Below, piece by piece: positions 26,564-34,776 of a stretch of DNA of 64,000 nt. Source of the DNA: Prochlorococcaceae cyanobacterium jk18x22bins.40. GTDB taxonomy: Bacteria; Cyanobacteriota; Cyanobacteriia; PCC-6307; Cyanobiaceae. A model generated the notes under the pieces. The model made no database searches. It had not been told where the DNA came from and was given only the letters and a program-made list of their open reading frames with translations. The stretch lies in NCBI GenBank assembly GCA_022826155.1, contig JAJDVL010000044.1:48548-112547 (forward strand). Direction: 5' to 3'. Position 1 is the stretch's first letter; the number at the start of each line of letters is the position of its first letter. The position numbers and the translations under genes are program-made.

Positions 26564-27517
26564 GTGAAGTTGACCTCTGTCTGGCTGATCTGTCGTGACG
26601 GGACGCCCCTGTCAGATCGTTGGGGCCACCTCTGTGCTGAACAGCTCAGCGGGTTTGGCGTCCCCTGCAAAATTGCCCGCAGTGGGCTTAACTGCAACCC
26701 CTTCCCGGACTTGCTGGCCACAGGGCTGCCGGATTTGGCGGTGGTGCTGGGGGGGGACGGCACCGTGCTCAGCGCGGCCCGTCACCTGGCCTCCTATAGG
26801 GTCCCGCTACTGGCCTTCAACGTGGGTGGCCATCTGGGCTTTCTCACCCATACCCCCAGTCTGCTCCACCAAGGGTCGGGGAACGGAGAAGACAGCGTCT
26901 GGCAGCGTATCCGCGATGACCGTTATGCCATCACCCGGCCCATGCTGCTGGAGGCGGCCGTGGATTACGGGGACGGGAAACTGGACTATGGCCCGGTTGG
27001 AGACCTCCATCTGGCCCTCAATGATTTCTACCTTCGCCCCGGCCTGGATGATCGCTCCCCCACCTGTCGCCTGGAGTTGGCGGTGGATGGGGAAGTGGTG
27101 GACCAGGTTCAGGGAGACGGGCTGATTGTGAGCACCCCCACCGGCTCCACGGGGTACACCTTGGCTTCCGGTGGACCCATCGTCCACCCTGGCATTGACG
27201 CCATCGTGGTGAGCCCCATCTGCCCCATGAGTCTCTCCAGCCGCGCCGTGGTGCTGCCCCCCCGGGCCCGCCTGGCCATCTGGCCCTTAGGGGAAACCGG
27301 CCGTGTGGTGAAGCTGTGGAAGGACGGGGCCTACGCCGCCACCCTTCATCCCCGGCAGAAGTGCATCCTGCAACGGGCCCGCCGCCATGCCCAAATGCTG
27401 ATGTTGGAGCAGCAGCCTTCCTATTTCAAGACCCTGCGCCGTAAGCTCAACTGGGCCGGCAGTGTCGGTGGCTCCCCACCATCGCCCCCTTCAGGTTCAA
27501 ACGGCACCACCCCTTGA
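26564..27517 (+). CDS. nadK: NAD kinase
   Basis: This 317-residue NAD kinase has [19 protein letters not shown] (the GGDG motif), [23 protein letters not shown] and the second motif [19 protein letters not shown]. It makes NADP from NAD and ATP, setting the NADPH pool for photosynthesis. I chose the GTG start ([11 protein letters not shown]) because homologues begin MRLxxVWLI. It normally sits directly behind ndhE in marine Synechococcus. A long inverted repeat lies just past its stop. Confidence 0.94.
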   Translation: MKLTSVWLICRDGTPLSDRWGHLCAEQLSGFGVPCKIARSGLNCNPFPDLLATGLPDLAVVLGGDGTVLSAARHLASYRVPLLAFNVGGHLGFLTHTPSLLHQGSGNGEDSVWQRIRDDRYAITRPMLLEAAVDYGDGKLDYGPVGDLHLALNDFYLRPGLDDRSPTCRLELAVDGEVVDQVQGDGLIVSTPTGSTGYTLASGGPIVHPGIDAIVVSPICPMSLSSRAVVLPPRARLAIWPLGETGRVVKLWKDGAYAATLHPRQKCILQRARRHAQMLMLEQQPSYFKTLRRKLNWAGSVGGSPPSPPSGSNGTTP

Positions 27518-27544
27518 CCGCCTAGGACTGTGAGATGATGAAAA

Positions 27545-27585
27545 CTGGATCATGTGGCCGCACCACCGGCAGCCACATGATCCAG
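27545..27585. repeat. 14-bp perfect inverted repeat after nadK
   Basis: CTGGATCATGTGGC and its exact complement GCCACATGATCCAG flank a 13-nt centre. The hairpin lies about 30 nt past the nadK stop and before the convergent lysozyme gene. It lacks a T-run, so a bidirectional terminator is possible but not typical. The right arm is also part of a direct repeat, so this may be a small mobile-element relic. Confidence 0.7.
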
Positions 27586-27665
27586 GAGACACATCAACTC
27601 GGCTTTCACGTTCTCGATGACCAAGTGGGTGAGGTCGCCACATGATCCAGGAGACACATCAACTC
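27572..27665. repeat. Two 29-bp direct repeats at the 3' end of the lysozyme gene
   Basis: The sequence starting GCCACATGATCCAGGAGACA and ending ACATCAACTC occurs identically at 27572-27600 and 27637-27665. The second copy lies inside the lysozyme reading frame and encodes ELMCLLDHVA in its last residues. The first lies just past that stop and shares bases with the inverted repeat. A recent local duplication or insertion scar is the simplest reading. Confidence 0.8.
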
Positions 27666-28355
27666 CCCGTCACAAGACGCAGAGGTGGCAACAGGGATCA
27701 ACCGTGTGGGCGTAGGGGGACTTAATGCAACGCGCTCGGGGAGTGGTGGTGGTCCTGAAGCAAGCTGCGGCCATGAGGGACTCTTACCGCCAAGGGCTAC
27801 CAACCGGTTATTATAAAAACGATCAAGTTCGTAGAGCCGCCGCACGGGCTGGCCGTAGTAGCTTTTGCCGTTGAGCTTGGGGAAAGAGGCCCATTCCGGC
27901 GCCAGCTTGGCCACCAGTTGTCGTGTCAGCTTGCCCTCATCAGCCAGTGGCAGTGCGCAGCGGCGCTGAATCAGGAAGAGTGCAGCCTGATCTTGGGAAT
28001 CCGGTCCGAAGTCTCTCAACTTGAGGGCTTTTTTGGCTATCTCCCATGTGGGGGGCAGGAACTGATAGGCTCCGGCTGCGGCAGAGGTATAGCGGCCTTT
28101 GGAGATCACCTTTTCGGGGTGACGGGTCAGGTCATGAAAACGCCCACCGCCAAACAGAATCTGATATCCGTCCTTTTCCTGGGTGCCCTCGGCACGACGA
28201 ATGGTGTCCAGCAATGCACGTCGCTGAGAGGTCACTTCGTAACACTTGTCCGGGTTGCCAGCATCGCATTTGTGATCACACCTGGGCAGGCGGGCCATTG
28301 CCGGCATGGTCCAGGCAAAACAGACCAGAGCCAAAGGTAAGAGACTCCGCAACAC
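27606..28355 (-). CDS. Glycoside hydrolase family 104 lysozyme, secreted (lambda endolysin-like)
   Basis: This predicted 249-residue protein starts with a signal peptide (VLRSLLPLALVCFAWTMPAMA). The domain that follows aligns block by block with phage lambda R endolysin. LLDTIRRAEGTQEKDGYQI contains the expected catalytic Glu, followed by FHDLTRHP, AAAGAYQFLPPTW, DFGPDSQDQAALFLI and RRCALP. Such enzymes cleave peptidoglycan as lytic transglycosylases. I chose the GTG at 28355 because GGAGAG precedes it by nine bases. The C-terminal 60 residues are Pro/Ser-rich, and the last ten come from a duplicated 29-bp repeat. It may be a domesticated phage gene or a cell-wall remodelling enzyme. Confidence 0.75.
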   Translation of the reverse strand: MLRSLLPLALVCFAWTMPAMARLPRCDHKCDAGNPDKCYEVTSQRRALLDTIRRAEGTQEKDGYQILFGGGRFHDLTRHPEKVISKGRYTSAAAGAYQFLPPTWEIAKKALKLRDFGPDSQDQAALFLIQRRCALPLADEGKLTRQLVAKLAPEWASFPKLNGKSYYGQPVRRLYELDRFYNNRLVALGGKSPSWPQLASGPPPLPERVALSPPTPTRLIPVATSASCDGELMCLLDHVATSPTWSSRT

Positions 28356-28592
28356 TTGACCAAACTCTCCGAAAATGAACGAGTGAACCAGCTTGTCAGT
28401 GAAACCTTGCCAACGCAGGCCGCCACAGGCAATGGCAGCAGTGGACACTAAGACAAATGACTGTTTTCCCTTGACGGTGAGGGTCAAAGGTGTCAGCGGC
28501 CATGGCCTCACAAATGGTGCTGAATCCCGCTTGGCGAGTACCCATTCCCAGAGGGGACATGGGCTGTTAGAGTTGCTGGAGTCACGAGGTTC

Positions 28593-29447
28593 TCACCCCT
28601 GCGGAGCCCGATAGAGACACTCTTGCCGCCGCAGGATGGCCTCCGAGTCAAACCAGCATTGCGCCGCCCAGAGTAACCGGTGGCCCTCCAGATGCACCAT
28701 GGCAAAGTGACGCAGGGGGCGACCCTGTTCATCCCGGCCATGGCGGGGCACCACGGCGGCATTGAGATAGGCCGTGTTGTGACAATCCATCAGGAAGGAA
28801 CGGCGCTGACCGCCCCCCCTGAGGCGATGGTGCATATGGCCGAACACCACCAGGGGAAGGGGGCGCCAGCGGCGGATCCGGGTGATGGCCGCAGCCAGGT
28901 CCAGATCGCCCCAGTCTCGTGCAGGGCGGCACCAGTCCCGACCGCAGACATCATGGGCGGCGCTCCCTAGCCCCGTGGGCCCCACGTGACCCAGGAGCAC
29001 CAGGGGCTCCTGGGCCGATACCGTGGCTGCCGCCGTGGTGATCCGCGCAATGGAAGTCTCCAAGGGCACAGGACCCCAGACGGAGCGCACGGCAGCCGAG
29101 AGCACGTAGCCGCCGCCAGAGCTGGCGGGACGACCGCCAACAACAGCCAGGCCAGGGGGCTCCAGCCGCCGCACACCCCAGCCGCAATGCACGTCCCCCA
29201 GCAGATGCAACTGGCGGCGCAACACCTCGCCATGGGTATCTCGGGCAGCGTCGTGGTTGCCCAGAATGCAGGCCACGGGATAGGGAAGCCTTGCCACCAT
29301 CCGACTCATGCGGTCGTCTCCCTCCCCCAGATCACCCACCACCAACACCACGTCCGGATCCAGCCGCTCCAGGATGCGGTCGTCGACGGCATCCCATAGA
29401 CCATGTAAATCTCCGGCGATGGCAATCCGCGTTGGGCAGCGGCCCAT
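28593..29447 (-). CDS. Metallophosphoesterase, TIGR04168 type
   Basis: This 284-residue calcineurin-like phosphoesterase has all family motifs: AGDLHG, VVGDLGEGDDR, ILGNHDAARD, LLGHVGPTGLG and VFGHMHHRL. These supply the Asp, His and Asn ligands of a two-metal site. The cyanobacterial TIGR04168 subgroup has no known substrate. It is divergent from nadA with only 37 nt between start codons, an arrangement conserved enough to suggest a shared promoter region. Confidence 0.88.
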   Translation of the reverse strand: MGRCPTRIAIAGDLHGLWDAVDDRILERLDPDVVLVVGDLGEGDDRMSRMVARLPYPVACILGNHDAARDTHGEVLRRQLHLLGDVHCGWGVRRLEPPGLAVVGGRPASSGGGYVLSAAVRSVWGPVPLETSIARITTAAATVSAQEPLVLLGHVGPTGLGSAAHDVCGRDWCRPARDWGDLDLAAAITRIRRWRPLPLVVFGHMHHRLRGGGQRRSFLMDCHNTAYLNAAVVPRHGRDEQGRPLRHFAMVHLEGHRLLWAAQCWFDSEAILRRQECLYRAPQG

Positions 29448-29484
29448 TCAAGACTTTGGTTAGGCTTAAGTATCTTGCCTGGTT

Positions 29485-30474
29485 TTGCCTCCCGTGTTTG
29501 CCGCAGCACCACCGCTGGAAGCGCAACCCGGGTTGGGCCATGGCCCCAGCCCGAAGGATCTTCCGGCAGCCATTGCGGAACTGCGTCAGCAGCGGCGGGC
29601 CACCATCCTGGCCCACTACTACCAGGAACCCGAGATTCAAGACATTGCCGATTGTATTGGCGACTCCCTGGAACTCTCCCGGCGGGCCGCCGAGACGGAT
29701 GCGGATGTGATTGTATTTTGCGGGGTCCACTTTATGGCGGAGACCGCCAAAATCCTCAATCCGTCACGCCTTGTGCTGCTCCCGGACCTGGAGGCCGGCT
29801 GCTCCCTGGCTGAAAGTTGTCCCCCCGAAGCCTTTGCCAGTTTCCGGGACCAGTATCCCGACCATCTGGTGGTGAGCTACATCAACACGTCGGCAGCCAT
29901 CAAGGCCCAGAGTGATTTGATTTGCACCAGCAGCAACGCCGTGGACCTGGTGCGCCAGTTGCCGGACGACCAGCCCATCCTCTTTGCGCCGGACTGCAAC
30001 CTGGGCCGGTGGGTGCAGCAGAAAAGTGGCCGCCCCATGGTGCTTTGGCCGGGAAGCTGTATCGTTCATGAAACCTTCAGCGAGGCGGCGGTGCTGGCGC
30101 TGAAACAGGCCCATCCGGAGGCGGCGGTGATTGCCCATCCGGAGTGCCGGGAAAACCTGTTGGATCTGGCTGATTTTATTGGCTCCACCAGTCGCTTGCT
30201 CAGCCATAGCCGCAGTGCTGCTGCCCCGGCGTTCATCGTCCTGACAGAGCCCGGCATCCTGCACCAGATGCGTCGGGCCATGCCCGATAAAACCTTTCTG
30301 GAGGTGCCGGGACTGGATGGGTGCAGTTGTAATGCCTGCCCCCATATGCGTCGCAACAGCCTGGCCAAACTCTGGCGCTGCCTGGAGACCCTGGAGCCCC
30401 GCATTGAACTGCCGGAGGATCTGCGTCAACGGGCTTTGGTGCCCATTCAGAGAATGCTGGCCATGACTCGCTGA
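29485..30474 (+). CDS. nadA: Quinolinate synthase
   Basis: This 329-residue NadA has [46 protein letters not shown], a middle block [12 protein letters not shown] and the C-terminal [16 protein letters not shown]. Three conserved Cys residues bind a 4Fe-4S cluster. It condenses iminoaspartate with dihydroxyacetone phosphate to quinolinate for NAD synthesis. The start is TTG at 29485 or GTG at 29494; no ATG is in frame. The metallophosphoesterase is divergent. Confidence 0.95.
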   Translation: MPPVFAAAPPLEAQPGLGHGPSPKDLPAAIAELRQQRRATILAHYYQEPEIQDIADCIGDSLELSRRAAETDADVIVFCGVHFMAETAKILNPSRLVLLPDLEAGCSLAESCPPEAFASFRDQYPDHLVVSYINTSAAIKAQSDLICTSSNAVDLVRQLPDDQPILFAPDCNLGRWVQQKSGRPMVLWPGSCIVHETFSEAAVLALKQAHPEAAVIAHPECRENLLDLADFIGSTSRLLSHSRSAAAPAFIVLTEPGILHQMRRAMPDKTFLEVPGLDGCSCNACPHMRRNSLAKLWRCLETLEPRIELPEDLRQRALVPIQRMLAMTR

Positions 30475-30594
30475 GGCATTTGTTGCCCTAATCAGTGACC
30501 AAAGATACACGGTCTTGTGGCCCTCGTCGTCCTGTGGGGGCGCAGCCCGGCCAAGGTAAAGAAAATTCGTACAATCGACACGCTTTCAGCCACC

Positions 30595-30915
30595 ATGCTC
30601 GTCAAGACCGTTGTTGCCGATCTGCTCTGGGAAATGGAGTTTCTGCAAGGTCGCTGGGCCATGGCGCGTCAAGACTGGCAAATCCTCAACCAGCACGCTC
30701 CAAATCGGCAAGTGCGGAACCGCCAGGTCATGCACCACAGGTTGCAACGGGAGTTGCGCAGTTTACGTTGCCGTGTCCAGCATGTGGAAAAAATTGCCCA
30801 GTCTCTCCCTGCCGGAGGTGGCGAAGCCATGGGGCTGAGCCTGCTTCGGGCCGTCTGCAGGACGGTGCTAATCCAGGTGGACGAGCGGCACTGCTCCCTA
30901 GGCAGCCTCGCCTAG
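30595..30915 (+). CDS. Conserved hypothetical helical protein
   Basis: This predicted 106-residue protein begins MLVKTVVADLLWEMEFLQGR. A helical, Arg/Gln-rich middle (RNRQVMHHRLQRELRSLRCR) and a weakly hydrophobic end follow. No known domain is recognised. An upstream ATG at 30517 would add 26 residues that look non-coding (GC-rich, no hydrophobic pattern). It is convergent with ferritin and overlaps its 3' end by 4 nt. Coding use is plausible; function unknown. Confidence 0.5.
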   Translation: MLVKTVVADLLWEMEFLQGRWAMARQDWQILNQHAPNRQVRNRQVMHHRLQRELRSLRCRVQHVEKIAQSLPAGGGEAMGLSLLRAVCRTVLIQVDERHCSLGSLA

Positions 30916-31511
30916 CTGTCCCCGTCCTTCGCCAACCGGGGGCGGTCATCATCGCCACGGCTCAGTTCCTGGTCAACCAGCAGCAACGCCGCAGCGTCCT
31001 CACCGGTCAGCCGCACCCGACTCATCATATAGGCAGCCTGGGCTTCCGAATCCGTCTGCTGTTGGATGATGCCGTCCAGGAAAACAGAGGTGATGTAGTC
31101 TCCAGCCCTCTCGGCCATGGAGTAAATCTGCTGCGCTGATGCTGTCACCGCCACTTCGTTGTCAAAGATGAACCGGGTTGCAGCTTCCACGCTGTCCCAG
31201 GTGTCCGTGTTGGGTTCCAGGGTGGCCAGCTCGACGGGTTGGCTGCGATCAATGAGGTGATCCGCCACGAGGCAGGCATGTTGGTGTTCACTCAGAGCCT
31301 CCTGGCGTGCAAATGCGGCAAACCCTTTCAGGTCCCGCTCTGCAAACCAGACAGCCAGGCGGAAGTAGTCGTAACTGGCTTGCAACTCCATCTGCAAGTG
31401 GAGCTGCAGATGACTCAGAACATCGGCTGCCAGGGCACGGGGGACAGGGCGGCGCCGCTGGGCTGGCCGACTGGTCAGGGCCAGGGCTTCGGTGTTGGGT
31501 GTTGTGGTCAT
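30912..31511 (-). CDS. ftnA: Ferritin (non-heme)
   Basis: This 199-residue ferritin has a four-helix bundle with ferroxidase ligands in QMELQASYDYF and EALSEHQHACLVADHLI (E and ExxH). Later acidic or Gln positions occur in FIFDNEVAVTASAQQIY and IIQQQTDSEAQ. It oxidises Fe(II) and stores iron as a 24-mer in the cytoplasm. The first 27 residues and the last 20 are unstructured and charged, making it longer than the usual 165-185. The promoter carries a CRP-type palindrome. Iron-related genes lie on the same strand upstream. Confidence 0.92.
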   Translation of the reverse strand: MTTTPNTEALALTSRPAQRRRPVPRALAADVLSHLQLHLQMELQASYDYFRLAVWFAERDLKGFAAFARQEALSEHQHACLVADHLIDRSQPVELATLEPNTDTWDSVEAATRFIFDNEVAVTASAQQIYSMAERAGDYITSVFLDGIIQQQTDSEAQAAYMMSRVRLTGEDAAALLLVDQELSRGDDDRPRLAKDGDS

Positions 31512-31562
31512 GGTGTTGTGGTCTCCACGGGAGACTAGGTTGGCCGGTCAGGCTTCACCACA

Positions 31563-31621
31563 ATCATAATCAAACATGGTTTGGTGACAAAAGGTGCATT
31601 GGATTTGTGACAAATATCACA
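31563..31621 (-). promoter_or_regulatory. Ferritin promoter with a perfect CRP-type palindrome
   Basis: On the minus strand a TTGTCA box (31590-31585) and TATGAT box (31568-31563) are separated by 16 nt and lie about 50 nt upstream of the ferritin ATG. Twenty nt further up is TGTGATATTTGTCACA (31606-31621). Its arms TGTGA-N6-TCACA exactly match the consensus of CRP, including cyanobacterial SyCRP1. The palindrome centre is about 57 nt upstream of the expected transcription start, close to a class I activator position. FNR-like or other Crp-family proteins could bind too. Confidence 0.6.
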
Positions 31622-31698
31622 ACTCGCAGCGCTTTCGGTGGCGCTGTTGGCGCCTGGATTGTTGAGACTGGATTCAATGCTCCAGCCGTTTAGACCCC

Positions 31699-31800
31699 AT
31701 GCATCCCATTGCCTCAGTCCAGCGCAAGCGCAAAAAAGGCTGTAAGCGGTCCAAATGCAGCAAATGGAAGGGTGGCTCCTGCCGCTGTGGTCGTGAGTAG
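31699..31800 (+). CDS. Putative 33-residue basic cysteine-rich peptide
   Basis: A short open frame reads MHPIASVQRKRKKGC and then KRSKCSKWKGGSCRCGRE. It has four Cys spaced C-x4-C-x7-C-x-C and about 13 Lys or Arg in 33 residues. The Cys spacing could hold one zinc ion or two disulphides; the basic charge suggests nucleic-acid or membrane contact. It lies between the ferritin promoter and the 3' end of the haloacid dehalogenase gene, facing away from ferritin. No known family is recognised and no strong ribosome-binding site is visible. Confidence 0.35.
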   Translation: MHPIASVQRKRKKGCKRSKCSKWKGGSCRCGRE

Positions 31801-31859
31801 GGGAACGAGCATCGTTGATGATCACGTTTCCATGACTCACTCCCCGGTCTTCACCAGAC

Positions 31860-32579
31860 TCAACAGCCAAGCTGGTGGGCCAGACCCAGCACGCTTTCCG
31901 TGACGACGTCGAAAGCGTGCTCAGCCTTGCAATCACGGTCCTGGTGGAGACCGTATTCCGTAGGTCGTGCGATGAAGGCTGTGGCCAAACCACAGGCCCG
32001 GGCTGCGAGAAGGTCACTGTTGTGGGCCGAGCACATCATCACCTGTCCAGGTGTTAGCCCCAGCCAGTCCACGGCTGTTTTATAAGTCTCAGGCAGCGGC
32101 TTGTAGGCCTGCGCCGGTTCGGCACCCAGGATCACATCCCAGGGCAATTCTGCATACTTGGCCATGTTGACCAGCAGCGCCACATTCCCATTGGACATGG
32201 TGCCAAGGATGAACTGGCTCTTGAGCCGCATCAACCCCGGCACCGAATCTGGCCAGGGGTCAAGCTGGTGCCATGCCCGGTTTAGGTGGTCAATCTCTGG
32301 CTCCGTCAGGTCAGTAATTCCGAACTCCTGGAGCACGTCCATCAGGCTTTCCCGGTGCAGCACGTCCAGCCGTACGAAGTCGCGTCTGCCGCTGCGCACT
32401 TGCTCCATGGCTGGCTGATACTTGCCGCGCCAGGCATCCGCAAAACCGCGCCAGTCAACGGCAATGCCCCTCGGTTCCAGGAGGGTCTTGGCTTGGCGTG
32501 ACACACTCTCCCGCCAGTCGACCACCGTGCCGAAGACATCAAACAGCAAGGCCTCAACCACGCTGGTGGTGCAATTCAC
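31860..32579 (-). CDS. Haloacid dehalogenase, type II
   Basis: This 239-residue protein has the L-2-haloacid dehalogenase signature: the nucleophile Asp in LLFDVFGTVVDWRES, then ILGTMSNGN, YKPLPETY with the Lys, and MMCSAHNSDLLAARACG. The type II (HAD-II) group hydrolyses short 2-haloacids with inversion of configuration. The native substrate here is unknown, and it may act on another small carboxylate. It lies 28 nt downstream of the Crp/Fnr-type regulator gene on the same strand, so it may belong to the iron-linked transcript. Confidence 0.88.
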   Translation of the reverse strand: MNCTTSVVEALLFDVFGTVVDWRESVSRQAKTLLEPRGIAVDWRGFADAWRGKYQPAMEQVRSGRRDFVRLDVLHRESLMDVLQEFGITDLTEPEIDHLNRAWHQLDPWPDSVPGLMRLKSQFILGTMSNGNVALLVNMAKYAELPWDVILGAEPAQAYKPLPETYKTAVDWLGLTPGQVMMCSAHNSDLLAARACGLATAFIARPTEYGLHQDRDCKAEHAFDVVTESVLGLAHQLGC

Positions 32580-32607
32580 TGGGCAAGAGAGGAGGTCAGA
32601 AATTACC

Positions 32608-33180
32608 TTAGCCGGCTTCCTGGACCAGGGATAAAAGACGGGGGGAGACTCTTGTTCCCGTACCCGCGTCCACTTCCAGGAGGTGGGCTTGCCGCGCCTT
32701 GCTGATCAAGCGGGTGGTGGTCACCCGGGTGGTGCCGATGAGTTCGGCAATGCGCTCATGGCTCAGACGGAACGAGAGAGTACACCAATCCCCACAGCGT
32801 CGCCCCAGCCGCGACACCAGCAAGCCAAACAGGGCCTGGAGTCGCAATTCGGCGGTCTTGAAATGGCGGATCCGCAGCAGTTGCAAGGTCCACTCATTCA
32901 CTGTGCAGACGCCCATGTCACTGCTTTCCGGGTGAACCACAAAGCTGAGGCTGGTGAGGGCCTCAATACAGACCCCTTCGCTACAAAGACGGTCCGTTGT
33001 AATGCGGTCGTTCTGCTGCAGGAACGCCAGGGTCATGCCCTGGGTTTCTTCACAGGGGCAGAGCACGCGTCCGACACCGTCGAGAACCTCAATCTGCCTG
33101 GATTCACCAGCACTTACAGGATCAAGGAGGACCGTTTGTCCAGCAGGCATGCGGATGATCCCCCGTGGGGTTTCCGGCAT
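32608..33180 (-). CDS. Crp/Fnr family transcriptional regulator
   Basis: This 190-residue protein has a cyclic-nucleotide-binding-like beta barrel (about 1-110) with three Cys (VLCPCEETQ, RLCSEGVC). A C-terminal winged helix carries LSHERIAELIGTTRVTTTRLISKA, a clear Crp-family recognition helix. The phosphate-binding cassette of true CRP is not evident, so it may sense something else, such as redox state or metal via the Cys residues. Start choice is uncertain: the ATG giving MPETPRGIIR is used; a TTG at 33249 would add 23 residues. A Fur-box-like site lies about 80 nt upstream, and a CRP palindrome sits before ferritin 1 kb away. Confidence 0.82.
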   Translation of the reverse strand: MPETPRGIIRMPAGQTVLLDPVSAGESRQIEVLDGVGRVLCPCEETQGMTLAFLQQNDRITTDRLCSEGVCIEALTSLSFVVHPESSDMGVCTVNEWTLQLLRIRHFKTAELRLQALFGLLVSRLGRRCGDWCTLSFRLSHERIAELIGTTRVTTTRLISKARQAHLLEVDAGTGTRVSPRLLSLVQEAG

Positions 33181-33259
33181 GGGTCGATACAGGGGGGAAA
33201 GAGTCGTCACAAGCGCATGAGTTATCCAAGACGTGCAGCCTAAGGGCAATTCATAATCT

Positions 33260-33280
33260 ATTGCAAGGGATTCTCAATTA
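33260..33280 (-). promoter_or_regulatory. Fur-box-like site upstream of the Crp/Fnr regulator
   Basis: On the minus strand TAATTGAGAATCCCTTGCAAT resembles natural Fur boxes of the type AATTGAGAATcatTTGCAAT. It lies 80-100 nt upstream of the chosen regulator start. The surrounding genes (imelysin, di-heme protein, ferritin) make iron control reasonable. This is a pattern match by eye. Confidence 0.5.
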
Positions 33281-33386
33281 AAAGAGAGTTGTGGAGACTG
33301 GTTCTCAAGAAGATGTTGCAAGGGGTTGTGGGGGTGAGCAGAAACGATGCCGCCTCTGCCCAAGCATCCAGACCGCAGGCCAATGG

Positions 33387-34748
33387 CTACAGCCCTTGGA
33401 GCCAATCCAGGAGGGTTTGACGATCCCCGGTGGACAAGGCCAGGTAGTTCTTCTTGGCGTCCTCGGCTTCACCCCCATGCCAGCGGATGGCCTCATCCAC
33501 AGTGCGGGCCCGCCCATCGTGGAGATAGCCGGCCTTGCCATTCACCCGCTGGGCCAGTCCCAGGCCCCAGAGGGGTGCTGTGCGCCACTCCGCTGAACGG
33601 GTGTAACCATGCTCCGCCACACCATCATCCAGGCCAGGCCCCATGTCATGAACCAACAGGTCTGTGTAGGGCCAGATGGTTTGACCACGGATGGCCGCCA
33701 CCACGGCGTCGGGATCGGTGCCGGTTCCATGGCTGGGCACATGGCAGGTGGCGCAGTGCAACTCCCCAAACAGTGAGCTGCCTTTGGACACCACCGGATC
33801 CTTGGCGGGTCGACTGGTGGCGGGCGCCCCAAGGCTCTGGCTGTAAAAGGTCACTGCCGTCAATTCGTCCCAGGTGATATCAGCGGGTTGCCCTTCAGCC
33901 GTCACGTTGGTCTCCGGACCGGCTGCCGTGGTCAGCCCCATGTCGTTGATGTAGGCCTCGGTGGTTTGCTCCTGCACGGTGGCTGTCCCCGCTTTCCAGC
34001 CAAAACGCCCCAGCGCCTGCTCCCCACGCCCCCGCTCCAGAAGGACGGGACGGCCGGAAATTCCGTCACCATCCCGGTCGTCGGGATCGGCATGGCTGAG
34101 GATGTCCTGGTCCGGAACGGCTTCCAGGAGGCCCAAGCCGATGAGGGGGGGCGCTGTTCGCAGAGAGCGGTTCATCTCGGCGTCTGCCACCACGTCGCCA
34201 TTGGGACGGATTAAGCCCACTTGAACCTTTTGCAGGGGCGGTTCACCTCCTGCTTGTGGTTCCTCATGCCATGTGAGGTCCATGGTGGCCTCCGGCTGGT
34301 GGCCAAAAATTGCGTGATCCTGGACTTGCCACTCCCATGCGGGCACCGGTGTTGTGCCATTGGCCTCTTGCAGCGCCACCCGCACCAGAGAGACACCGGG
34401 AACAGGAGCGCCACGGCCATTGCGCACATGGCAGGCGACGCAGGAATTCGCATTAAATAACGGCCCCAAGCCCGCATCCTCATGGGTGGCCAGGGGGATA
34501 TGGCTCCGCTCAAAAAGAGGATCACCAACATCATGGCGGGCAATCTCCTCCGGGGTCAAGTTTGACGCTGGTTTCTCGAATGCCGCTGAAGTGCGATTGA
34601 AGACTGTCAAGGCACCGGCAGCAAGCTGGGAATCCACTGCCAATGATGGGTTTTGCACAGCCGCCACCAGCAGCGCCGCCAGAATCGCACAGGCCAGGAC
34701 AAGGAGTGGGCGGCGACGCACCACCCCTGTCATGGTCCCAGGTCCCAT
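33387..34748 (-). CDS. Di-heme oxidoreductase family protein (DUF1111)
   Basis: This 453-residue exported c-type cytochrome has a signal sequence near the N-terminus (RRRPLLVLACAILAALLVAA). There are two heme-binding CxxCH motifs: NSCVACHVRNGRGAP near residue 110 and LHCATCHVPSHG near residue 320. The family, once called thiol oxidoreductase, resembles bacterial di-heme peroxidases and is often encoded beside imelysin-type iron proteins. Here imelysin is directly upstream. A start 15 nt further in (MTGVVRRRP) is equally good. It probably acts in the periplasm, perhaps oxidising or reducing iron; that role is inferred from context. Confidence 0.88.
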   Translation of the reverse strand: MGPGTMTGVVRRRPLLVLACAILAALLVAAVQNPSLAVDSQLAAGALTVFNRTSAAFEKPASNLTPEEIARHDVGDPLFERSHIPLATHEDAGLGPLFNANSCVACHVRNGRGAPVPGVSLVRVALQEANGTTPVPAWEWQVQDHAIFGHQPEATMDLTWHEEPQAGGEPPLQKVQVGLIRPNGDVVADAEMNRSLRTAPPLIGLGLLEAVPDQDILSHADPDDRDGDGISGRPVLLERGRGEQALGRFGWKAGTATVQEQTTEAYINDMGLTTAAGPETNVTAEGQPADITWDELTAVTFYSQSLGAPATSRPAKDPVVSKGSSLFGELHCATCHVPSHGTGTDPDAVVAAIRGQTIWPYTDLLVHDMGPGLDDGVAEHGYTRSAEWRTAPLWGLGLAQRVNGKAGYLHDGRARTVDEAIRWHGGEAEDAKKNYLALSTGDRQTLLDWLQGL

Positions 34749-34776
34749 GAGCTTTCGCTTAGGGCAGCCTGGCGCT

